A stretch of 64,000 nt of DNA. Source: Plotosus lineatus. Lineage: Eukaryota; Chordata; Actinopteri; Siluriformes; Plotosidae. The notes beneath the pieces are model-generated. The model was not told the origin of the DNA and ran no database searches. It saw only the letters and a list, made by a program, of their open reading frames with translations. Below are positions 24,043 to 34,152 of this stretch, in pieces. Where the stretch lies: assembly GCA_024760905.1 (NCBI GenBank), contig CM045751.1:7661001-7725000 (forward strand), written 5' to 3'. The position numbers and the translations under genes were made by a program. Numbering within the stretch: position 1 is the first letter of the stretch; each line of letters starts with the position of its first letter.

Positions 24043-24100
24043 ATTTGCTCTACCAAAAAGTATTGAGCACTCTCCTACGGAAGGATCTACTCAGAAAATC

Positions 24101-24169
<69 letters not shown>

Positions 24170-24842
24170 CAGAGATCCCTCGCCTTCCACGGTTAATGGG
24201 GACCGAGACCTCCCTGTGACTGCCGATTTCTGCAAAGGATTGACCCAACTGACTGAAGTATACGTACATGTATACATGTATATAATATCAATAAATACAT
24301 AATCAATGATATAAAGGCTTATACTGTAATAACAATTCATTCAAAAATAATGCATAAGATGTAAATAAAATATTAATACACACACATGCAGATGCGCACC
24401 TCACATAAAAATATGAGTAGTTTCTTGGGGGGGTTTGGGTTGGGTTTGCATAATTGGCCTTGTTTTGCGGCATTTTCCTTAACTTTTTTCCCTATTTTTC
24501 CTAAATTTCCTTTTTCTTATTTTACGATGAATATTTTTAGTTATCAAAGGCCGGCCATGTCTCTGACTGTCTATGGTGAGAGGTTCATGTAAAAGAACCA
24601 TTGCTGATTTTCATCAAGAGTAGCTGTATCGCCGTCAGCATGTTTCTGCCCCTTACTGAAGGGTTGTGTGAGGAAGGGCATCTGACGTAAAAACCTATGC
24701 GAAATCAAACATGCGAATCAGATGATTCGCTGTGGCAACTCCTGATAAAAGGAAAAAAGCCGAAAGAAAAAGAAGATTTTTGAAAAATCCGCGATGCACT
24801 GAAGCCACAGAAACTGAACCACGAAATAGTGCAGGATCACTG
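24170..24842. mobile_element. Tigger/pogo-like element with nested SINE fragment
   Basis: Left end cagagatccctcgccttcc, right end ...tgcaggatcactg. A plus-strand SINE fragment with LINE-type tail occupies about 24539-24775. Confidence 0.6.
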
Positions 24843-24853
24843 TTATGTGTGTG

Positions 24854-24919
<66 letters not shown>

Positions 24920-25618
24920 CAGTGGTACCTTACCTTACGAAAGCCCCAACATCGGAAAAATCCAGGTTACGAAACGCATTTTCTTAAAATTTTTGTCTCT
25001 GGATACAAAAAAAGTTCACGTTACAAAAGCGCCATCTCAAAAATTCAAACAATATACGAGTTGCTCTCACATTGGCTATCTCCCAACATCCCGCCCCACT
25101 GGCCTTCCATTGGCTAGGAGGGATGACGCAGCTATCTCCCATTGGCTATTATGGAGCTGCATCTCCAGAATACCCATGATGCTTTTCGTGTAAAGGACAG
25201 AGTTACTGTTGTTTTGTGAGTTTTTCGAGTGTGCTCATTGCAATTTTATTTTTTTGGCTCAGGCTTTTAACCTTGCATGAACATTTGTAAGATTATAACT
25301 CTGCTAAGAAGACATGGTCAACATACGCACGCGCGTGTGATTCCCGGTGCGAGTAAAAAGAAGAAGTGGGCTTGTGGCATGCAGTTGAGTGATATCGCTA
25401 AGGAATATGGCCAAACCCATCTACCATTGGTACAATATTGAAGCAGAAGGAGGCCTTAAAAGGTTTACTTTTATAATTTTTAAAGGGTTTAGGGGTCGTA
25501 TTGGGGGCCTTGGAACGAATCACACATTTTACATGTAAAATGCGGTTCAACTTATGAAAAGTCCAGGTTCCGAAACCACTTCTGGAACGGATTAATTTCG
25601 TAAGGTGAGGTACCACTG
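24920..25618. mobile_element. Tigger-type element with transposase N-terminal remnant
   Basis: Ends cagtggtaccttaccttacg and ...aaggtgaggtaccactg are inverted. Near 25312 a start codon opens MVNIRTR, followed by out-of-frame remnants (SKKKK, DIAKEYG-like) of the helix-turn-helix start of a Tigger transposase. It is an internally deleted derivative. A sister copy lies at 42657-43354. Confidence 0.65.
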
Positions 25619-26294
25619 TATATAAATAATATATGATTATAATGATGTAAACTTTTTTTTTTTCCAGAAATTTTTTACAAACCGATGTATAATGGAGAAC
25701 ACCTAAACTCGAAATGACTTAAGTCGAGGTATACCTGTATTTTGCTTTCTTCCTTATGTAGGCGAGTCTGATGATCAACTGTCAAGCATCCAGAAAGTTG
25801 CGGAGGGCAAGTAAGATGACCACATATTCTTCATCACCCGCTTCTGCTTCCCCCCTTTCGTAGGCGCATCAGTGTCAGTCACCTATACCATGTTAGACGG
25901 ACATGAGTTGACAAATTATGATTCTTTGTTCTTTTGTGATTTCTTTCCTAAATTTCCTCCTCCATTTCATTTACATGTTCCGGCAGGTTCCTGAGGCTTA
26001 CAATGAAACCATCCATGAGTTGCAGGCAGTTGAACGGTCTTGAATCCATGTTTCATGCAGGACAAAAATGGGTGACAGCACTGACCGGTTGTAACAGTCA
26101 TATGACCTGCTCACCTGGGTTCATACATACCTGGTGAAACCCCCTTTCTTCCTGTTTCTCTATGCTGGAATCTTTTGGTGAGTCACATGCTTTGTTTTTT
26201 TTCACTTACCAAACCGCAGTCAATAGGTTTCTATTACAAAAGAAAGACAAAAGAACAATTAGCTAAAAATTCAACTGATACAACTTCTCTAGAA

Positions 26295-27530
26295 CAGTGT
26301 TTTCAACCTTTTTTTGAGCCAAGGCACATTTTTTTAATAGAAAAAAAAAAAAATGATGAATCACACCACCAGAAGGACATTCTGAAAAATAAACCTCTGC
26401 AGCCTATACTGACAATGAAAATACATTCATCAAAGCGTCTTGAATAGAAATCAAATAAACACGAAGAAAACGTATTTTATCATCATTCATTGTCTGTAAG
26501 CGCTCATCCTAATTAGGGTCACAGGGAGGCTGGTTGGAGTAAGGACAGAGTACACCCTGGACAGCTCGCCAGGCCATCGCAGGGCAGAAACATACGAACG
26601 GCTTTGTGGCTACTCTTGTCAAAAGTCAGCAATGGTTCTTTTACATGAACCTCACACCGTAGACAGTGAGAGACAGGGTCGGCCTTTAATAACCCAGTTA
26701 GCTGGGGGACAGTGACAACCCATGGAGAGTGGGACTTGAACCCCCAACCTTAGGATCAGTGATCCAGCACCTTTACCACCAGGCCACCACTGCCCAAATT
26801 TATTTTGTAATCCTTCATATTTCTACTCGCTCAGTGTGAATCCTGGGCCTGTTTGGATGAACATAGTGCCGATATCCGTCCAGGAACCGAAGAAAGACAC
26901 TCACGAAGATCTTCCTGAACAGCTCTCAGTTTTTTTAGGTTTTATAGTGGTGAGGCTTGAAAAGTTCACCTCACACAAATATGTCATGAAAAATGAGAGC
27001 GATGTGAAAATAGCTTTGTTTGCCAGAACGGGGAACTCCTTGGCAGTGGCCAACCAAAAACTGTCCAAAGTTCAGCAAAGCCTGGCTTTAAACCAGGATT
27101 CTGTCTCAGTTCAGCTCATTGTTCCTGTTCCTGGAAAGTCATGTCTTTCCCACCAACTGATGCTGAGCTGTGTGGCATCCTAACCCAGTCCAGGCATTCA
27201 ATGGAGGCTGAAGAGAAATGAAATAACATCTTCTCCTCAAGAGTTTTTAAATGTTTAACTATTATCTCACACAATGCAGGGCAATCTTGCCATTGCTTGG
27301 TGAGTGTGAACATTTCAAGATTGCCACTTTCCAAATGTTGTTGCCAGAGTTTCACCTTTGAAAGGAATATGTTATTTTTATCTGTACTAGTAAGCAAGTT
27401 TTGATTTCAGCCTGCGTGTGTTTCAGTTCATTCAGATGATGAAATAGAATTAGAATCTTTCCTGTTCAAAACCTTCTTCATTGTCACCATTTCGCTCGCC
27501 CTGTGCTTCTCAATTACTGTATTTTCTCTG
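26295..27530. mobile_element. Possible hAT-Charlie-like remnant
   Basis: At 26295 the motif cagtgttttcaaccttttttt, continuing with gagccaaggcaca, resembles the terminal repeat of Charlie-type hAT elements. A SINE (26482-26797) lies inside. The right end is not established; cttctcaattactgtatt near 27507 may belong to another hAT end. Confidence 0.3.
26482..26797 (-). repeat. SINE type A, X tail
   Basis: In reverse: ggcagtggtggcctggtggt, box B gggttcaagtccc, ..., ctaattaggatgagcgctt. Confidence 0.75.
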
Positions 27531-28042
27531 GCGCCCCCTCTCGGAAGAAAAAAAAATCCCACCCCCGCTCCGCGAGCGACTATAAATAATAAATATTATT
27601 TGTCTATAAAATTGTTATTAGTACACCTCTGCATGGCGTTGTATCTTTACTAACATAAAAAAAAATAAAAATAAAGAAATATAGTTCCACTTACAAAACA
27701 GAAAAACTTCATAAACGTTGTTTTTCACTGTGTAACAGAAAAGATTTAAAGTGCACCAATGTGCCTGAAATTTAAAAAATACATCCTTATTTAAACTCAT
27801 TCAACTTATTTATGTCTTAATATCTCCGTCTCTCTCCACGTTTCTCTTCGTTCCTGTGAGAAATTTTTCCGTGTTGTTTCTTGAGGGGTTGTTTACTGCA
27901 CTTCATATCGTTCGCTCGTGCAAAATCCGCGAAACCATAGTGCGACAATGAGAGCGCTACTGCCAACTAGTGGAGTGGAGGTGCAATTACACGTAATTCT
28001 CAACACGATTCCAGAAAAGTATGTTCACCCGGGTCATAAGTG

Positions 28043-28045
<3 letters not shown>

Positions 28046-28117
<72 letters not shown>

Positions 28118-28126
28118 AGAGAGAGC

Positions 28127-28160
<34 letters not shown>

Positions 28161-28211
28161 TGTGTGTGTGTGTGTGTGTATGTGTGTGTATGTGTGTGTG
28201 TGTGTGTGTGA
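28046..28211. repeat. Compound microsatellite (TC)n(TA)n(GA)n(TG)n
   Basis: TC repeats (28046-28076), TA repeats to 28113, GA repeats to 28160 and TG repeats to 28211. TC and GA arms flank the TA core and are complementary. Confidence 0.92.
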
Positions 28212-28391
28212 TTTTAGTGTCTGCAAAAAGTACAAACTCTTTGGTTAACACCACACAAAATTAGTCATATGATGCTATTTTTTGGATTATCAACAACAAT
28301 GGCGACCACACGACAGAGGGAGGCCAGTGACTCCAGAAAATTTTAAAAGCTGTTTTAAAGAACTTTACTGCATCAAAACGAGAGAGCGAGC

Positions 28392-28422
<31 letters not shown>

Positions 28423-28441
28423 TTGGAAAGCATTTTGAGAG

Positions 28442-28757
28442 ATCGGCATGGTGGTGTAGTGATTAGCATGTCCACCTCACAGCAGGAAGATCCTGGATTT
28501 GATTCCCGGTGTTTATATATTCTCCCCGTGCTTGCGCGAGTTTCTTCTGGGTGCTCTGGTTTCCTCCCATAAACTTGTGCAGTAGGTAAAGTGGCTGTTC
28601 CAAATCACCCCTTGGTGTGCATGTGAATGCTTGTGTAAGTGTTAGCCCTGTGATGGCATGGTGAGTTGTCCAGGGTTTAACCCTGCCCTCTCCCAGAGTC
28701 AGCTGAGATGAGTCCCAGCCTCACCGTGATCAGGATGAAGTCGCTCAGAAAATGAAC
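28442..28757 (+). repeat. SINE type B, X tail
   Basis: gcatggtggtgtagtgattag head, tttgattcccggtg box B, ...ctcaccgtgatcaggatgaag tail. Confidence 0.7.
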
Positions 28758-28842
28758 ATTTTTGAGAAATGGAATAGAGTGTGAAAGGTGAGCTGAACTT
28801 AATCTGTGAAGTCCCGGGTTTCTTACTTCACAGGTGTATGTA

Positions 28843-28881
<39 letters not shown>

Positions 28882-28961
28882 GTGTGTGTGTGTGGTGTTT
28901 TTTCACATGATTGTTTGGAGTTAGTGCAATTGTTTCTCATTTTTTCCTTGATTCGTATATA

Positions 28962-29762
28962 CAGTGATTCTTCGCTACTTCGTGCTTAAATTTCTGCGGC
29001 TTCAGTGCATCGTGAGTTTTTCAAAAATATTCATTAAAAAATTTTAAAATAAGGAAATTAAAGAAAAATAGGGGAAAAGTTAATGAAAATGCCACAAAAC
29101 AAGGCCAATTATGCAAAAAAAAAAAACCCAAAACAAACAAACAAAAAATAACCCAACAAAACTACTTACATTTTTATGCGATGTGTACATCTGTATATAT
29201 TTATATTTTATTTACATCTTATGAATTGTTTTTGAATGTTCATCAGTTCGTTTTCTGTAACCGCTTAATCCTAATTAGGGTCACGGGGAGGCTGGTGCCC
29301 ATCCCAGCCAAGTTCGGGCGAGGGCAGTGTACACCCTGAACAGCTCGCCAGGCCATCGCAGGCATCGGAAACACGCTCACGGCTTTACAGCCTACTCTTG
29401 TCGAAAGTCAGCACTGGTTCTTTTACATGCCTCACACCATAGACAGCGAGAGACATGGCCGGCCTTTGATAACCCAGATGCACTGGGGGGACAGTGACAA
29501 CCTTGTGGAGAATGGGACTCGAACCCCCAACCTTTGGATCAGCGATCCACCGCCCTATACCACTAGACCATCACTACCCTCTATTTTTGAATGTTTAAAA
29601 GTTATTATAAGCATTTATAGTGTTAAATATGTATTTATTGATATTATATACACATATACATGTACGTATCGGTCAGTTGGGGGGGGTCGATCCTACTTTG
29701 CAGAAATCGGTGGTCGTGGGGGATCTCGGTCCCTATTTACCGCGGAAAGTGAGGGATCTCTA
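28962..29762. mobile_element. Tigger/pogo-like element of the same family, interrupted by a SINE
   Basis: The left end reads cagtgattcttcgctact and the right end ...aaagtgagggatctcta. A minus-strand SINE (29241-29583) sits inside, flanked by a perfect 12-bp duplication (tttttgaatgtt at 29229-29240 and 29584-29595). The SINE is therefore younger than the transposon. Confidence 0.7.
29241..29583 (-). repeat. SINE type A, X tail, with 12-bp target duplication
   Basis: Full-length minus-strand copy inserted in the transposon 28962-29762. Flanks tttttgaatgtt are identical at both sides. Confidence 0.8.
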
Positions 29763-29794
29763 TATTACTTTTTTTTTTACTTTCTGCAGGAATA

Positions 29795-29905
29795 AGTCTT
29801 CTTCTTCTTCTTCTTCTTCTTGTCCTTTCGGCTTTTCCCTTCAGGGGTCGCCACAGCGAATCATCTGCCTCCATCTCACCCTATCCTCTGTTCTCCTTTA
29901 AATCT
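29795..29905 (-). mobile_element. 3' tail fragment of the RTE-like LINE
   Basis: A (TCT)n run is followed by a stretch that reads, on the minus strand, as the same tail as 3127-3185 (atcatctg... tgtggcgacccctgaaggg... ccgaaaggac). Only about 110 nt are present. Confidence 0.6.
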
Positions 29906-29911
29906 GACAGT

Positions 29912-30195
29912 GGGGCCAGTGGCATAGTGGTTTGCGTGCTGGGCTCATGCTTGGGAGGTTGTGTGTTACCCCCCAACTGTGCTCAGACCTCTGGGCAAGG
30001 TCTTAACCACAAGCGTACCTCTGTTCACCCAGCAGTATAAATGGGTACCAGTAAAATATACTGGGAAGATGGCTCACATTTTATCCAGGAGGAGTTGTAT
30101 TTGTAGTCACTTCATGCTATGGAAACCGGGGATAAGCACTGGCCTGATGAGTCACTAGGCTCGGGTGTAAAAAGGCCACATTACCTTATCTTACC
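29912..30195 (+). repeat. Third SINE-like repeat
   Basis: Starts ggccagtggcatagtggttt (box A-like), later cctctgggcaaggtcttaacc and a ctgatgagtcactaggctc 3' part, ending in an accttatctt repeat. Unrelated to types A and B beyond the tRNA-like head. Confidence 0.5.
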
Positions 30196-30511
30196 TTATA
30201 CATCTGCCCCGACACGACAGTTGTTGTGATGGGTGTGGTGTTTTACATTGTGTACATCAAAAATCTTGACTATGTTTTGTATATATTATGTAATTCCCTG
30301 TTCACAAGTCTTCATGATATTTTAAACGTTGGCACATGAGAACAAGCATATAAACACAACCCTTGGTTTACCCCAAAAATTATGGCCTCACCGGATTTAA
30401 ACAAGTGCCACCTAAAGCTTTAAAGAAATTTTGCCTTTTATTAGTGAAATCCAAGCCTGAAAACAAATAACTAAAGTACTAATTTATTTATTTATTCATT
30501 CATTTTTACGG

Positions 30512-30855
30512 GCAGTGGTGGTCTAGTGGTATAGGGCACTGGATCGCTGATCCAAAGGTTGGGGGTTCGAGTCCCACTCTCCACAAGGTTGTCACTGTCC
30601 CCCCCCCAGTGCAGCTAACTGGGTTATCAAAGGCCGGCCATGTCTCTCACTGTCTATGGTGTGAGGCATGTAAAAGAACCATTGCTGCCTTTCGTAAAGA
30701 GTAGCTGCAAAGCTGTTGGCGTGTTTCCGCCCTGCGATGGCCTGGCAAGCTGTCCAGGGTGTACTCTGCCCTCGCCCGAAGTTGGCTGGGATGGGCACCA
30801 GCCTCCCCGCGACCCAAGTTAGGATGAAGCGGTTACAGAAAATGAACTGATGAAC
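30512..30855 (+). repeat. SINE type A, X tail
   Basis: gggcagtggtggtctagtgg head, gggttcgagtcccac box B (close to tRNA consensus), full body and tail ending ggttacagaaaatgaactg. Confidence 0.8.
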
Positions 30856-31019
30856 ATTCATTTTTACCTAATATCTATCTATCGAGTGCCTCAGTCATAG
30901 GATGACCATTGGCGACCTGCCATGAAGGATAATGGCCTGGTTATCATCATCTTCATGGAGGTTTTTTTTGGCAGGATTAGTGCAGTGGTTTTCCATTGCC
31001 TTCTGCACGATGTGAACCT

Positions 31020-31150
31020 ACGGGCAATTTAGAACGGCCAATTAACCTACTGTGCATGTCTTTGGGTTGTGGGAGGAAACCGGAGCACCCGGAGGAAACC
31101 CACGCAAGCACGGGGAGAACATGCAAACTCCACGCAGAAACACCCAGGCC
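31020..31150 (-). repeat. SINE type B fragment
   Basis: In reverse: tgcgtggagtttgcatgttc, cctccgggtgctccggtttc, gttggttaat-like end. Confidence 0.6.
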
Positions 31151-31828
31151 TTGAATCATTATATTCAATATATATATATATCAATTATAAACAGCATTAA
31201 AAATAAATGTACACTATTAAAATCATGTAATTACTTTTTTTTTTTGAGGTACATTTTACTCAGGCCAAAATGTTCACCGAGCAAAAAAAACAAACACTGA
31301 TATCTGTAGTTTTTTTTATTTGATAAGGTAAACGAACAGAAAATTGCAACATGGCGACAATCGGGTTGAAATTTCGTGATTCCATAATTTTTGCAGGGGG
31401 TTGTAGAGCCTGTTTAAATTACAGCTGGACGTACGGTTAGAGCAACGACCTGATATTAATACAAGCACTGTACTGTAATTGTAGATTATTGACACTTCTT
31501 GTGGTTGCAAGATGACCATCATTACTCCTGTACTGACCAAAAAATGTGGAAACTTGTAAAGTGTTCTTTTTTTTTTTTCTATATGTAGCTTAAAGATTTA
31601 TTACAAAGACATGCAATCAATACAGCAAAGAAAAAAGTGAAAAGGTATGTACACTTTACAAAGAATCTCTTCTCTGTCTCAGTAACTTATAAATATGATT
31701 CACAAAATAAAATAAATAGATAACTTCAGTGTTACTTAAGCTTATCTTCTCTTTAGGAAACTTACAAAATATGACAAAGAGTAAAGGCTGATTCTTTGTT
31801 CTTTGAGAATAGCATGAGTCGTTCTCTA

Positions 31829-31863
<35 letters not shown>

Positions 31864-32521
31864 ATTTTTATAAATGCCCATGGGCTCGTATTGGGTGAGC
31901 AGCGCCTCCTGTATTGGCAGCTTCTTCCTTCTCCTGGTGGAGTTATCACTGTGGCCCGTCCTGAGGAAACCAGGCCATTTCCTTGTACAGTTCTTTTGAG
32001 ACTGCTGTGAAACGGTTTAAACAAAGTGCTATATAAAACTGACTGAACCCAATTGGAAAGTTCTTGTAGCACCACAGAGCTTGTTTCTGAACAGTTTGTC
32101 TCATTTTGCACTGCCATGATCCTGTTGTACATGTCAAAATCCAAACACCAAAAAAATAATAATAATAAAAGAGTAAATGTCCAAAAACAACAACAACCCC
32201 CACACACACACACACACACACACTCACTTAATTGTCTGTTCATGAGCTTGACATTGTGGGAATGGAAAAAAAAAATAAAACCTTACTGCAGTTTGCTTGA
32301 GGCACCAGTAGGGGGCGTTTAAAAAAAAACACAAAAAAACAAAACAAAAAAAAAGCTTATTACAGTGAAACGACCTCCACATGGCTTTGGAACAGCGAGG
32401 TCGGTCTGGAGAGCTGGTGGTTTACCCGTCCCATTAATATTCTTATACATTTTGCTCTGCAGATATATTATATATGTTTCAATGGGGATTTTCATCCTCG
32501 GTTAAAATGCAGACTCTATAT

Positions 32522-32705
32522 AAAGGCAGTAGTGGCTTAGCGGACGAGACAATGGGTTGCTAATCCAAAGATCAGTGGTTTAATCACCACTAACACCACT
32601 GTTGGGCCCTTGAGCAAGGCCCTTAACCCTCTATTGCTCAGTTGTGTTTAAAAAAAAAAAGATAATTGTCAGTCGCTCTGGATAAGAGTGTCTGCCAAAT
32701 GCTGT
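32522..32705 (+). repeat. Fourth tRNA-derived SINE type
   Basis: Head agtagtggcttagcggacg, then ccttgagcaaggcccttaac and the widespread teleost 3' segment cgctctggataagagtgtct, then gccaaatgctg. Confidence 0.65.
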
Positions 32706-33229
32706 TACTTTTTTTTTTTTTCCCCCCAGTAAATGTATATCCTCAGATAAGAAATATAAAGAGAAGTGGAAAGTAAACAAATCAGTCTTACCCCGATCAG
32801 ATTCAAGACAAAAAGTGTTTGTGTGATTACTAGAGAATAATTATTCTGTTTCAAACTCTCTTACGTCGATAAATTAATGATTTGATTATCTGGTCATGAA
32901 GTCATTTTCATCAGATTACTTGATTGGGATCATGTTCCAGATGCGATGTGGGACGACACCCTGAATGGGATGTCATCTATCTTAAAGCATCATGCACACC
33001 TAGGACCAATTTTTATTTTTTTATTTGTTTGGGTTGACCGATGAAAGAGTACCCTGAGGCCAGTATCAAACCAGGGAACTTCGTGAGATGCCACAATGTC
33101 CCCCAATTTTTAAATAATCATTTCAGGACATCTTTGGATAAACCGTATGCAGTGTTGGACATCCTGCTATGGGAGGGTGCTGGGACACCCCAAACCCATT
33201 CATTTTTATTTGATATTGTGTAGTCTCAG

Positions 33230-33485
33230 GGATTCATGGTAATGTAGTAGTTAGCACGTCCGCCTCAAAGCAAGAAGGTCCTGGGTTCGGTTCCCCGGCT
33301 TGGGCGGTTCTGTGTGGAGTCTGCATGTTTCTCCCAGGCTTGTGTGGGTTTGCTCTGGGTACCCTAGTTTCCTCCCACGGTCCAAGGATATGAACATCAG
33401 GCTAACCGGCTGTTCCAAATTGGTCATAGGTGAGAACATGAGTGTGAATGGTTGTGTATGTTGCCATGTGACGCTGTGCTGAGCT
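33230..33485 (+). repeat. SINE type B, just downstream of notum
   Basis: catggtaatgtagtagttagc head, gggttcggttccccg box B, gtgtggagtctgcatgtttc body. Confidence 0.7.
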
Positions 33486-33486
33486 G

Positions 33487-33576
33487 TTTATTGGCTCATT
33501 GATCGTTATTTAAAGTTAGCGTTTAGTGTATTGATTTTAAGTTACAGAATATTGATGCGTGTTTGAGACATTTATT
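33487..33576 (-). terminator. Candidate notum polyadenylation signals
   Basis: AATAAA on the minus strand occurs at 33576-33571 and again at 33492-33487, about 260 and 345 nt past the stop codon. The second lies beside a SINE (33230-33485). Which is used is not visible from sequence. Confidence 0.35.
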
Positions 33577-33836
33577 GAAAATTTCAGTACCTGTTCTTGT
33601 ATTCTTTGTGCTTCCTTTTTGGAATATCACTTTTTTTCTTTATCTGGTAATCACACACTCACAACAGATGCTGACGGCTAAAAACTACACAGTTATTTAA
33701 AATTAATTCACATCCCTGTAAAGGGCCTGTGAATATCTTTTCATTTAAATCTAACCAGTTCAGACTGACATTTTCCTGCTTAAATGTGTGTGTGTGTGGG
33801 GTGTGGGGGGGGTCCCATTCAATTTGTGCACCTGGC

Positions 33837-34152
33837 TCAGTTGCCATTATTGAGCATGCCCAGTAGTGTACTAGCCTCCATGCCCTGTTGCTGTGCCATG
33901 CGCTGCACATCAAAACCCATATGAGTGAGAAACTGGATGACGCTCATTTCCTGTCCGGTCATCTGATCTCGGATTGTAGGGCACGTTGGGTTGCAGTGAG
34001 GCCATGGACAGCTGTCAATCAAGTGTAGTGGGCATGCACGCGGTGGAGAGCGATGACTGCTGTTGTTACGGACGCTGTTCTGAAGGCTGCGGTCCCAGCA
34101 CTGCAGAGCACGAGGCAGAGACGTGCCCTTCACATGGACATCCATCCAGTAA
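33837..34152 (-). CDS. notum: notum exon 11: C-terminus and stop
   Basis: 316 nt including the stop. Reads YWMDVHVKGTSLPRALQCWD, then a Ser/Arg/Asn-rich loop, HLIDSCPWPHCNPTCPTIRD and QEMSVIQFLTHMGFDVQRM, ending GMLNNGN. The Cys-rich CPWPHCNPTCP segment is typical of the family. Acceptor ctgtag. Confidence 0.96.

Larger units (their letters stand above)
23668..25737. mobile_element. Outer Tigger-like DNA transposon holding several nested elements
   Basis: Left end caggtataccttggcttac, right end (reverse) caggtatacctcgacttaag. Inside, in order: a 113-bp perfect inverted repeat (23805-24042), an (AT)n run, a Tigger-family element (24170-24842) that itself holds a SINE, a (CA)n run, and a second Tigger-type element (24920-25618). 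The outer pairing rests on the terminal similarity only. Confidence 0.5.
16770..33486. other. Intergenic region between notum and col12a1: no gene seen
   Basis: Apart from the repeats listed separately, I find no exon-like frame with splice sites and no family match in these 16.7 kb. Frames over 90 codons here fall in microsatellites, SINE bodies or transposon remnants. Confidence 0.6.

Noticed and set aside
26836..27397. Frames of 115 and 93 codons that look exon-like
   Set aside because: They lie next to a hAT-like end and contain no known domain; more likely decayed transposon sequence than a host gene.
30512..30580. tRNA gene
   Set aside because: Boxes A and B are good, but the sequence is the head of the type A SINE, repeated many times, and does not complete a cloverleaf.
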